Source: an uncultured Clostridia bacterium (lineage in GTDB: Bacteria > Bacillota > Clostridia > Oscillospirales > QAMX01). From it: a stretch of 46,993 bases of DNA. The notes under the pieces were generated by a model. It saw only the letters and a program-made list of their open reading frames with translations. It made no database searches and was not told where the DNA came from. Of this stretch, positions 7,667 to 15,201 are shown piece by piece. Position numbers and translations under genes: made by a program. Location: contig CALWBW010000017.1 of the NCBI GenBank assembly GCA_944376195.1, positions 1 to 46,993 of the forward strand, in the 5' to 3' direction. Position 1 is the first letter of the stretch. Every line of letters starts with the position of its first letter.

Positions 7667-7782
7667 GAGAATATATCAGCATCTTCAAAAGAAAAATGAG
7701 AGAGATCAGGAAAAAGCAAGTTTGCCATTTTGACGCGAAGTGACGGAAAATTCACATTTTGTAAAAGATTTTACCGGGAAAG

Positions 7783-7799
7783 GATAGTATAATACTATC
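7783..7799. promoter_or_regulatory. Perfect palindrome overlapping a -10 element
   Basis: GATAGTAT-A-ATACTATC is a perfect 8-bp inverted repeat around one base. It contains TATAAT (7788-7793), the likely -10 of the zinc-ribbon membrane-protein gene that starts about 25 bases downstream; no convincing -35 is seen. The overlap suggests an operator. Confidence 0.5.
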
Positions 7800-7821
7800 A
7801 ATTAAAATGGGGGTGGATTGT

Positions 7822-8214
7822 TTGAATTGGTTTCGGCGTTTTATGACAGGGAGATATGGCTCAGATCAGCTAAATTTTGCCCTGTTACTATTCTGTCTGC
7901 TGTTGTCTTTTGCCGCGCAGCTTATCGGTATCTATGCGCTGTTTTTAGTTTCCTATATTCCATTAATTTTCGCGATTATTCGGATGTTTTCCAAAAATAT
8001 CTCCAAGCGCCGTGCGGAAAACGCCTGGTTTATGAAGCGTTGGGTTCCGGTTCGAACTTGGTGCGTGCAGAAGTTTATGATGCTGCGTCAATCCAAGCAG
8101 TACCGGTTTTATCGCTGTCCCACTTGCCACACGACTGTCCGCGTACCACGGGGAAAAGGGAAAATTCAAATTCACTGCCCCAGTTGTGGGACGTCTTTTA
8201 TAAAAAAGACGTGA
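7822..8214 (+). CDS. Small membrane protein with C-terminal zinc ribbon
   Basis: The 130-residue product begins LNWFRRFMTGRYGSDQLNFALL, has two closely spaced hydrophobic segments (about residues 18-58), a basic cytoplasmic stretch, and a C-terminal zinc ribbon with CPTC and CPSC pairs 16 residues apart. Small clostridial proteins of this architecture are known but have no assigned role. I prefer TTG 7822 because GGGGGTGG lies five to six bases upstream; an ATG at 7807 would add five residues but has no ribosome-binding site. A possible hairpin follows the stop (8211-8249), then the terminator at 8277. Confidence 0.72.
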   Translation: MNWFRRFMTGRYGSDQLNFALLLFCLLLSFAAQLIGIYALFLVSYIPLIFAIIRMFSKNISKRRAENAWFMKRWVPVRTWCVQKFMMLRQSKQYRFYRCPTCHTTVRVPRGKGKIQIHCPSCGTSFIKKT

Positions 8215-8276
8215 GACTCTGTTTTTTTGCAAAAAAGAGAGGGTCTTACGATTCCATAACAATATAGTAAAAAAAT

Positions 8277-8307
8277 CAGTTGCGGCATTGTCAAAATGCC
8301 GCAACTG
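8277..8307 (+). terminator. Terminator-like hairpin before rlmB
   Basis: CAGTTGCGGCATT and AATGCCGCAACTG form a perfect 13-bp stem with a five-base loop. On the plus strand it is followed by TGTTATTATG rather than a pure T-run; a run of A on the 5' side gives it a T-run on the minus strand. It overlaps a candidate rlmB promoter. Confidence 0.65.
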
Positions 8308-8316
8308 TGTTATTAT
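8288..8316 (+). promoter_or_regulatory. Candidate rlmB promoter nested in the hairpin
   Basis: TTGTCA (8288-8293, in the hairpin loop) and TATTAT (8311-8316, just past the stem) are 17 bases apart, each one mismatch from consensus. Transcription would start after the hairpin. Confidence 0.45.
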
Positions 8317-8389
8317 GTAAAATAGGTATCTATTATGGTTATGAATTGTCGTTTCATTGACTGATTTACGGTAAAAAGGTAGAAATTAC

Positions 8390-9181
8390 ATGGAAAATAG
8401 AAAACAAAAACAGAATCGTCCGTGTCAGGCGCCTGTGGACGAGACGACCATGATTGAGGGGCGTCATGCTGTTGCGGAGGCGCTGCGTTCCGGCCGGACG
8501 ATTGACAAGCTTTATTTGTTGTATGGCGCAAATGACAGTGCGTTGGCGGCTTTGAAGGCTCAGGCATCTGCACGCGGCGTTGCTGTGAATGAGTGTGACC
8601 GCAGACGGCTTGATGCAATGAGTGTGACGGGGGCCCATCAGGGTGCAATTGCTTTTGCTGCTGCGCATGAGTATGCCTCGCTGCAGGATGTCCTGCAGGC
8701 AGCCCAGGAGTTGGGAGAACCGCTGCTCCTTGTGGTGTGCGATGGGATCAATGATCCGCACAACCTTGGTGCAATTATTCGTACGGCAGGCGCGGCAGGA
8801 GCGCATGGCGTGGTGATTCCGAAGCACAGGAGCGTGGGTCTGACCGCAACGGTGGCAAAAGCTGCGGCTGGTGCGCTGGAACATGTGCCGGTGGTTCGGG
8901 TATCGAACGTGACGGAGACTTTGAAAAGCTTGCAATCGCAAGGAGTATGGGTATATGGTACTTCGGACCGCGGAGCAGCCTCCCTTTATGATACGGACCT
9001 TACCGGGCCTGCTGCCGTTGTAATTGGATCCGAGGGGGACGGAATGTCGCGGCTGGTTGGAGAAACCTGTGATTTTGTAATTTCAATCCCCATGCGGGGA
9101 AAGATCGCGTCCTTAAACGCTTCCAATGCGGCGGCAGTTGTTTTATTTGAAGCCGCAAGGCAGAGAGCGACGCGGAAGTAG
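8390..9181 (+). CDS. rlmB: 23S rRNA 2'-O-methyltransferase RlmB (TrmH/SpoU family)
   Basis: The 263-residue protein is a SPOUT methyltransferase of the RlmB type, which methylates the ribose of a conserved 23S rRNA guanosine using S-adenosylmethionine. An N-terminal substrate-binding domain (EGRHAVAEALRSGR, about residues 23-36) precedes the trefoil-knot domain with the three SpoU motifs: DPHNLGAIIRTA, GSEGDGMSRL and IPMRGKIASLNASNAAAV. Length fits the family. The start ATG 8390 follows an AAAAAGG. It is followed after 17 bases by the degenerate P-type ATPase gene. A second TrmH-family gene occurs at 32315. Confidence 0.93.
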   Translation: MENRKQKQNRPCQAPVDETTMIEGRHAVAEALRSGRTIDKLYLLYGANDSALAALKAQASARGVAVNECDRRRLDAMSVTGAHQGAIAFAAAHEYASLQDVLQAAQELGEPLLLVVCDGINDPHNLGAIIRTAGAAGAHGVVIPKHRSVGLTATVAKAAAGALEHVPVVRVSNVTETLKSLQSQGVWVYGTSDRGAASLYDTDLTGPAAVVIGSEGDGMSRLVGETCDFVISIPMRGKIASLNASNAAAVVLFEAARQRATRK

Positions 9182-9198
9182 AAGGGTGGGATGCCAAG

Positions 9199-11466
9199 AT
9201 GCAGGATGAGAAGAAAAACCTTCCGGAGCATGATGAACTGGAAGACATCAAAATGTTGCTGGGAGAAGAAAACGACACGCCTGAAAATGCGGATGCATTG
9301 CTAGACGATATTTTGAAAGAATATCAAATGGATGGAATTTCCAAAAATGATGATCCCAATTCCCTGTTGGCGGAATTGGAAAATTTGACGGCGCAGTTGT
9401 CGGCGGAGGCGGGCGAACCGCTTCCTTTGGATACCATTGAAGAACAGGGTGAAGCGGAAAAATCCGCGGAGATTGTGGAAGCAGAGCACGCCGGGCAGGA
9501 TGAGGCGTCGTCGCCGGCGTCTGATTCTGCGCAGGAAGGCGGAAAAACGCCGCAGAGCCTTCCACGTAAGGTTTCGGCTGCGCAACGCCGGAAGGCTGCG
9601 CGTCGTTCGGATGCGCTTCAAAACGAAATTGCACGCCAAGTGGATGCTGCCATGGATGAACGCCGGGAAAATTCTGGAAAGCTGCCGAAACTTGGAAAAA
9701 AAGGTGAAGAATACGTGGAGGCGCCGGAATCGCAGCCTGTCTACGAAAGCGGACAGTCGGAGCCCACGGAAGTGGGAAAAATCAGTGATGACCTGCGTGC
9801 TTTCCGGGGAATTGCGCCGGATGAGGCAGCCGCGAAGGCAAAACGCGCGGTGGGATATTATTCCTGGCGTTGTACGATTACTGCCATACTCGCGGTACTT
9901 GCCTGGTATGTCATGGCTGCGCCGACCTATACGTGGTGGCTGCCTTCTTTTGTTTCTTATATTGAATTACCCTATATTTACCTGTTGATTTTATGCGTTT
10001 TTCAAGTGTTTGCCATGCTGATGAGTGTCAGTCTCATCGCGGATGGCTTACGGAATGCAGTGAAACTCAAGTTTAAGTCGGAGACGCTGATTGCGCTTTC
10101 CGCCATTGTATCGTTGCTTTACACTTTGTCCATTATGGCGGTGCCGTCGGGCGTGGGATATCTGCCGTTTACGCCGGTAGTGATTTTAAATATATTTGTG
10201 GGATTATTCACGCGCCGCCAAAGATATAAAAGTATTCGCTGGTCCTGTCGGGCGTCGGCTCGTCCGGATGGGAAATATTGCGCGGTGAAGGGAATGCGGG
10301 ATAACGAGGGCCGTGTTCGCACGGTATATAAAACTGCGCCGCATCAGCTTAGTGAGAAATTTATGACAGCTCTCTTGGAGGAAGATCCAGGGGAGCGCGT
10401 GATGCGTCTCTTTACGCCGTTGGCGATTGTAATTTCTCTGCTGTTTGCCTTGATCGCTTCCATTGGCAAGGGTGTTCCAGATTGTTTCTTTTATTATTGG
10501 AGTGCCGTGTTGGCGGTATCGGTTCCCTGTGGCGTTGTGCTTGCGCAGGTAGTGCCGTTTGCGTCTGTCAGCGCAAAGCTTTCCCGTATCGGTGTTGCGC
10601 TGGGCGGAGCACGCGGTATTCATGATATTTCCAGTGCTGAAGCGGCGATCGTTGGCGAAACCGATGTCTTCCCTACCAAAATGGTGACCGTAAACGGCGT
10701 GAAGGTTTTTTCCGGTTTTACGGATGAAAAGGTTAATCTGTGTGCGTTGAGCGTTTTGAAAGCTTCCGGAAGCGCGTTGTATGACGCATTTGCAGCGAGC
10801 CTTCCGGGGCAGCCGATGAGCCTTCCTGCGGTTGAGGGGTTTGAATTTTTTGAGACGGGCGGCGTCGGCGCTTACGTGAATGGAGAAAAGGTGCTGCTGG
10901 GCACGGCAAATTTCATCCTCCGTATGGGAATTCGCGTCGCAGAGGGGATTAATTTGAAAAACGGCGTATTTATTGCAATTAATATGCAGTTTGCCGGTGT
11001 ATTCTCCATTAAATATGATGCCCAGCCTTCCGTACGGCGTTCGCTTACCTATATGGTCAAGCACAAGATTGTGCCGGTTCTGGCAGTTCGAGATTTTAAT
11101 ATCACGCCGCAGTTGGTGGAAAGCCGGTTTAAGATCAATCCTGATAACTTTGGTTATCCGGAACTGGAAGAACGCATTGCCTATTCCGCAATTCGAAATA
11201 CGGACATGGAAGATGATTGCGCGGTATTGGCTGTGGACAATGTGCATAGTTTTGGCGAGGCGATTTCTTCCGGAAAACGTGTGGAATCTTCGATGCGGTT
11301 AAATCGGGTGTTGGGATTCCTGTCTGCCTGTGCAGGGATGCCGCTGGTGTTTTATCTGCTTTTTATGCAGAGCTATGCAGTTGTAACGCCGGTTAATATG
11401 CTGTATTATGTACTTTTGTGGCTTTGCCCGGTCTGGCTTTCTGCGTTTGGGGCGAGCAGGAGGTAA
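9199..11466 (+). CDS. Degenerate P-type ATPase-like membrane protein (pseudo-ATPase)
   Basis: The 755-residue product has an acidic, low-complexity cytoplasmic N-terminal region (about 1-215) followed by the layout of a P1B-type metal ATPase: four membrane segments, an intervening loop, two more segments ending in VPC (442-444; CPC-like position), a large cytoplasmic domain, and two C-terminal segments (about 705-750). The nucleotide-domain remnant ETGGVGAYVNGEKVLLGTAN is recognisable. The phosphorylation motif DKTGT is replaced by GETDV (486-490), the TGDN region reads AVRDFN (629-634), and GDGxND is missing near AVDNVH (678-683). The reading frame is intact, so this is not a decaying gene but probably a catalytically dead homologue with another role. 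GGGTGGG precedes the ATG; exoA follows with overlap of its ribosome-binding site. Confidence 0.8.
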   Translation: MQDEKKNLPEHDELEDIKMLLGEENDTPENADALLDDILKEYQMDGISKNDDPNSLLAELENLTAQLSAEAGEPLPLDTIEEQGEAEKSAEIVEAEHAGQDEASSPASDSAQEGGKTPQSLPRKVSAAQRRKAARRSDALQNEIARQVDAAMDERRENSGKLPKLGKKGEEYVEAPESQPVYESGQSEPTEVGKISDDLRAFRGIAPDEAAAKAKRAVGYYSWRCTITAILAVLAWYVMAAPTYTWWLPSFVSYIELPYIYLLILCVFQVFAMLMSVSLIADGLRNAVKLKFKSETLIALSAIVSLLYTLSIMAVPSGVGYLPFTPVVILNIFVGLFTRRQRYKSIRWSCRASARPDGKYCAVKGMRDNEGRVRTVYKTAPHQLSEKFMTALLEEDPGERVMRLFTPLAIVISLLFALIASIGKGVPDCFFYYWSAVLAVSVPCGVVLAQVVPFASVSAKLSRIGVALGGARGIHDISSAEAAIVGETDVFPTKMVTVNGVKVFSGFTDEKVNLCALSVLKASGSALYDAFAASLPGQPMSLPAVEGFEFFETGGVGAYVNGEKVLLGTANFILRMGIRVAEGINLKNGVFIAINMQFAGVFSIKYDAQPSVRRSLTYMVKHKIVPVLAVRDFNITPQLVESRFKINPDNFGYPELEERIAYSAIRNTDMEDDCAVLAVDNVHSFGEAISSGKRVESSMRLNRVLGFLSACAGMPLVFYLLFMQSYAVVTPVNMLYYVLLWLCPVWLSAFGASRR

Positions 11467-11469
11467 CCT

Positions 11470-12231
11470 TTGAAATTTATTTCATGGAATGTAAATGGCC
11501 TACGTGCGTGTGTGGGAAAGGGATTTTTAGATTTTTTCCACCGGGAAGACGCAGATATTTTTTGTATCCAGGAAACGAAAATGCAGCCTGATCAGCTGGA
11601 ATTGGATCTTCCTGGATATCAGAAGTTTTTTAACAGTGCGCAACGAAAAGGATATTCCGGAACGGCGGTTTTTGTCAAGCATGCGCCCATGTCGGTGGTG
11701 AACGGAATTGGAATTCCGGAACATGACACGGAGGGCCGTGTCATTACGTTGGAATACCCCTCCTTTTACCTCGTGACGGTGTATACACCGAACTCACAAC
11801 ATGAATTGACCCGGCTTTCCTATCGGATGGATTGGGAAGATGCTTTTTTGGCTTACTTAAAAACGCTGGATGCCAGAAAACCGGTTGTAGTTTGTGGGGA
11901 TCTGAATGTTGCGCATCGGGAGATTGATCTTAAAAACCCAAAGGAAAACGAGCATAACGCAGGTTTTACGATGGAGGAACGCTCTCGAATGTCCAGAATG
12001 CTGGAATCCGGTTTTACGGATACTTTCCGCCTGCTTTATCCCGACTTGGGAGATGCGTATACCTGGTGGTCTTATCGGATGCGCGCCAGAGAACGGAACG
12101 TCGGTTGGCGGATCGACTATTTTCTGGTATCGGACCGGATTGCGGATAAGGTGTCGGACAGCGTGATTTACAAAGATGTTTTAGGGAGCGATCACTGTCC
12201 AATTGGGTTAATCTTCACAGAAAAACTTTGA
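11470..12231 (+). CDS. exoA: Exodeoxyribonuclease III (AP endonuclease)
   Basis: This 253-residue protein is an ExoIII/ExoA enzyme of the endonuclease-exonuclease-phosphatase family, which cuts at abasic sites and degrades duplex DNA 3' to 5' in base-excision repair. Active-site motifs are in order: SWNVNGLRA at the N terminus, IQETK (metal-binding Glu), GDLNVAHREIDL (Asp/Asn), and GSDHCPIGL (catalytic His) near the C terminus. The start is TTG 11470, supported by AGGAGGT at 11458-11464, which itself lies over the stop codon region of the preceding gene, so the two are translationally coupled. The length is typical. Confidence 0.95.
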   Translation: MKFISWNVNGLRACVGKGFLDFFHREDADIFCIQETKMQPDQLELDLPGYQKFFNSAQRKGYSGTAVFVKHAPMSVVNGIGIPEHDTEGRVITLEYPSFYLVTVYTPNSQHELTRLSYRMDWEDAFLAYLKTLDARKPVVVCGDLNVAHREIDLKNPKENEHNAGFTMEERSRMSRMLESGFTDTFRLLYPDLGDAYTWWSYRMRARERNVGWRIDYFLVSDRIADKVSDSVIYKDVLGSDHCPIGLIFTEKL

Positions 12232-12258
12232 ATTCTCCAGTTAAATTTTAAAAATGTG

Positions 12259-12287
12259 TTGAAAAAACGCATGCCATTTGATATAAT
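12259..12287 (+). promoter_or_regulatory. Sigma-A promoter of the EF-G-like gene
   Basis: TTGAAA (12259-12264) and perfect TATAAT (12282-12287) with 17-base spacing. The leader to the ATG at 12364 is about 70 bases and contains AAGGAG (12350-12355). Confidence 0.8.
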
Positions 12288-12363
12288 ATAGCAGTGCGTT
12301 GATGGTTGATTAGACGCTTGAATGGATTTTGAATGATAAAACATAAAGTAAGGAGAGTAACAG

Positions 12364-14442
12364 ATGAGCTACGCTGCGGACAAAATCAGAAATGTTTGCC
12401 TGCTGGGACATGGCGGCGACGGGAAAACCTCTTTGGCGGAGAGTATCCTTTTCCTGACCAAGGGAACCGACCGTCTGGGAAAAATTACAGACGGCAACAC
12501 GGTTTGTGACTCGGATCCGGAGGAGATCAGACGTCAGTTTTCCATTTCCTCGGCCATGGCGCCTGTAGAGTATAAAGGTTGCAAAATTAATATACTCGAT
12601 ACCCCTGGTTATTTTGACTTTGTTGGCGAAGTGAGGCAGGGCCTGCGTGTTTCTGACGCGGGGCTGATCCTCTGCACGGCGAAGAACGGCGTGGAAGTTG
12701 GTACGGAAAAGAGCTGGAAATATGTTCAGGATCGTGGACTTCCCCGTATGTTTTATATTTCGAAGCTGGACGAGGAACATGCGGATTTTGTCGCTACGGC
12801 TGCCGCACTGCGTGAAGCGTTTGGTTCTTCTGTCTGCCCCATCATTCTTCCGATCGTCGATGGTGGAAAATTGACGGGTTACGTGGATATTCCGCAGAAT
12901 AAAGCCTATAAGTTTGATGGTAAGGCCTATGCTGAGTGCCCGATTCCGGATGCTCTTGCAGATCAGGTGGAAGAATACCGCATGGAGTTGACGGAGGCTG
13001 TCGCAGAGACGGATGACAACCTCATGGAAAAATTCTTTGCTGAGGAGCCCTTTACGGAAGAAGAGTATGTTTCCGGTATTAAGGCGGGTGTTGCAGCAGG
13101 AACGCTTGCGCCTGTGATGGGCGGATGTTATTTGACCGGATTCGGTACGCTGCCGCTGCTTGACGCGATCATTCGCTATGTTCCTTCTCCGCTGGAGGTG
13201 GCTGCTGAGCGCGGCGAAGATGCAAATGGCGATGCAGTGGAAGTGAAGCCGGATCCCAATGGACCGACTTGTGCGTTTGTTTTCAAGACAGTGACAGACC
13301 AGTATGGACGTTTCTCCTTCTTCAAGGTGGTATCTGGTAAAGTGACGGCAGATATGACGCTTGTCAATGCCCGTACCGGTGAAAATGAGAAGATTGGCCA
13401 TATTTATATGGTGCGCGGGAAAAAGAATATTGAGGTAGAAGAAGTTGGAATGGGTGACATCGGCGCCGTTTCAAAGCTCACGGATACCAAGACTAACGAC
13501 ACGTTGTGCGCTGCCGGTAAGGTTGTGTCCCTTGAAAAGATAGTGTTTGATGAGCCGTGTTATACCCGGGCAATTTTCCCGAAGTCAAAGGGCGGCGAAG
13601 AAAAGATCGCGTCTGGCTTGACCAAGTTGAAAGACGAGGATCCGGCATTTACAAGCGGTATGGACCCTGAGACACATGAATATGTGATTTCCGGTGCGGG
13701 AGACATGCACATTGACGTTCTTTGCTCCAAGCTGAAGAGCAAGTTTGGTGTGGATGTGGATCTTGCTGATCCGAAGGTACCGTATCGTGAGAAGATTCGT
13801 AAGAAAGTGAAGGTCCAGGGCAAGCATAAGAAGCAGTCTGGCGGTCACGGCCAGTATGGTGATGTCTGGATTGAGTTTGAACCCAATCCGGAGCAGGATG
13901 AAATGGTTTTCGAGGAGAACGTGTTCGGCGGTTCTGTACCGAAGAACTTCTTCCCTGCAGTTGAAAAGGGCCTGCGCGATTGTATGGATCGCGGTGTTTT
14001 GGCCGGCTATCCGGTAGTGCAGTTAAAGGCCACACTGGTCGACGGTTCCTATCATGACGTTGACTCCAATGAAATGTCCTTTAAGATGGCGGCTCGCCTT
14101 GCTTTCAAGGCGGGTATTCCGCAGGCAAACCCTGTTTTGATGGAGCCGATCGGTTCTTTGAAGGTTTATGTGCCGGACAGCAACATGGGCGATATTATTG
14201 GCGATCTGAATAAGCGCCGCGGCCGTGTTATGGGCATGACGCCGGGAAATAACGGTCAGACTACTGTTGAAGCGGAAGTCCCGATGGCTGAAATGAGCAC
14301 CTATGCCATTGATCTGCGTTCCATGACGCAGGGACGCGGCAGCTTCTCTCTGAAGTTTGAACGTTATGAGGATGCGCCGCCTATGGTACAGCAAAAAGTG
14401 ATTGAGGAAGCTAAGGCTTCTATGGTGGATGACGACGATTAA
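12364..14442 (+). CDS. Elongation factor G-like translational GTPase
   Basis: The 692-residue product has the EF-G domain order: G domain (about 1-270), domain II, then domains III-V with GGHGQYGDVWIEF and the C-terminal GDLNKRRGRVMGM motif. It is a paralogue rather than the main factor: the P loop reads GHGGDGKTSL instead of AHIDAGKTT, the G4 motif is SKLD rather than NKMD, and the RGITI switch I motif is not conserved (ISSAMAPVEY). Related EF-G-like proteins are common in Clostridia, and their exact role is unclear. The gene is alone, not in a str operon, with a consensus promoter and a strong terminator; regular codon choice suggests good expression. Confidence 0.9.
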   Translation: MSYAADKIRNVCLLGHGGDGKTSLAESILFLTKGTDRLGKITDGNTVCDSDPEEIRRQFSISSAMAPVEYKGCKINILDTPGYFDFVGEVRQGLRVSDAGLILCTAKNGVEVGTEKSWKYVQDRGLPRMFYISKLDEEHADFVATAAALREAFGSSVCPIILPIVDGGKLTGYVDIPQNKAYKFDGKAYAECPIPDALADQVEEYRMELTEAVAETDDNLMEKFFAEEPFTEEEYVSGIKAGVAAGTLAPVMGGCYLTGFGTLPLLDAIIRYVPSPLEVAAERGEDANGDAVEVKPDPNGPTCAFVFKTVTDQYGRFSFFKVVSGKVTADMTLVNARTGENEKIGHIYMVRGKKNIEVEEVGMGDIGAVSKLTDTKTNDTLCAAGKVVSLEKIVFDEPCYTRAIFPKSKGGEEKIASGLTKLKDEDPAFTSGMDPETHEYVISGAGDMHIDVLCSKLKSKFGVDVDLADPKVPYREKIRKKVKVQGKHKKQSGGHGQYGDVWIEFEPNPEQDEMVFEENVFGGSVPKNFFPAVEKGLRDCMDRGVLAGYPVVQLKATLVDGSYHDVDSNEMSFKMAARLAFKAGIPQANPVLMEPIGSLKVYVPDSNMGDIIGDLNKRRGRVMGMTPGNNGQTTVEAEVPMAEMSTYAIDLRSMTQGRGSFSLKFERYEDAPPMVQQKVIEEAKASMVDDDD

Positions 14443-14452
14443 AAGCATTATC

Positions 14453-14487
14453 AAAAGACCGGAGATGATACATCTCCGGTCTTTTTT
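14453..14487 (+). terminator. Rho-independent terminator after the EF-G-like gene
   Basis: AAAAGACCGGAGATG / CATCTCCGGTCTTTT stem of 15 bp with a three-base loop, followed by T residues, 10 bases after the stop codon. Confidence 0.95.
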
Positions 14488-14536
14488 AATTGTATGGATG
14501 GGACAGAGCCGTCTTGCAAATACCTTTTTTATCGTG

Positions 14537-14565
14537 TTGTCAATTATAGAAATGCAGAAAATAAT
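14537..14565 (+). promoter_or_regulatory. Candidate promoter of the DUF4830-type gene
   Basis: TTGTCA (14537-14542) and AATAAT (14560-14565), spacing 17. The leader holds a small hairpin CGCCG-CAGT-CGGCG (14618-14631) directly before the GGAGG ribosome-binding site. Confidence 0.4.
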
Positions 14566-14645
14566 GCGGAAGTTCTGCCCGGTCTTTTCCTTGCATACAA
14601 TACCTCTGTAACAAGCTCGCCGCAGTCGGCGGAACGGAGGTTTTT

Positions 14646-15140
14646 ATGTTTATCGTAACAACAAAGGTCTCAAAAGGGAAGGCCGCGGCGGTATTTGTCG
14701 GCATATGCGTCTTGATCGCGGTCTGTATTATCATGGTATCGGTGGCAAAATCGGGCGATGTGGATGCGTTTGCCTCATCCGATTCGCAAAAAGTGGAAGT
14801 CTCTTATAAGAATATTAAGGAGAATGGCGACCGTATTACCTTCTTAAATGCGTTTGGATGGGAAGTGAAGGAAGATCCGGTGGCAATTGAGGAGATTGTC
14901 ATTCCGGAGGAATTTAATGAAATTTATGAGGAATACAACGAGTTACAGAAATCACAGGATCTTGACCTTACAAAATATCAGGGAAAGACAGTTCGACGTT
15001 ATACTTATGAGGTTCTGAATTATCCAAAAGCAGAGGAAACCGTATATGCCAATCTTTTGATTTATAAAAATCGCGTGATAGGCGGCGATATATGTTCGTC
15101 GCAATATAAAGGCTTCATGCATGGATTTCTAATGCCATAA
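14646..15140 (+). CDS. DUF4830-type membrane-anchored protein
   Basis: The 164-residue product has one N-terminal membrane segment (about residues 12-34) after a short basic start, so most of it should lie outside the membrane. The outer part contains the arrangement seen in DUF4830 proteins: RITFLNAFGWEV followed by EIVIPEEFNEIYEEYN and a C-terminal YTYEVLNYP stretch. The family is found in Clostridia and has no known function. The start ATG has CGGAGG seven bases upstream. The gene is followed by a long inverted repeat that acts as terminator and also holds the start signals of rsuA. Confidence 0.82.
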   Translation: MFIVTTKVSKGKAAAVFVGICVLIAVCIIMVSVAKSGDVDAFASSDSQKVEVSYKNIKENGDRITFLNAFGWEVKEDPVAIEEIVIPEEFNEIYEEYNELQKSQDLDLTKYQGKTVRRYTYEVLNYPKAEETVYANLLIYKNRVIGGDICSSQYKGFMHGFLMP

Positions 15141-15144
15141 TCAC

Positions 15145-15173
15145 TTGCCTCCGTCTGTCGTCAATGGTACAAT
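15145..15173 (+). promoter_or_regulatory. Candidate rsuA promoter inside the terminator palindrome
   Basis: TTGCCT (15145-15150) and TACAAT (15168-15173), spacing 17. The -35 overlaps the beginning of the left arm of the palindrome and the -10 lies in its loop, so a transcript starting near 15180 would contain only the right arm. Confidence 0.5.
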
Positions 15174-15201
15174 GGAAATTGACGACAGACGGAGGTTTTT
15201 T
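15148..15201 (+). terminator. 18-bp perfect inverted repeat with T-run, overlapping the rsuA ribosome-binding site
   Basis: Arms 15148-15165 and 15178-15195 are perfectly complementary over 18 bp with a 12-base loop, followed by six T. The right arm ends in GGAGG, the ribosome-binding site of rsuA (ATG 15202). In a read-through transcript the hairpin would both terminate and hide this site. Confidence 0.9.
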
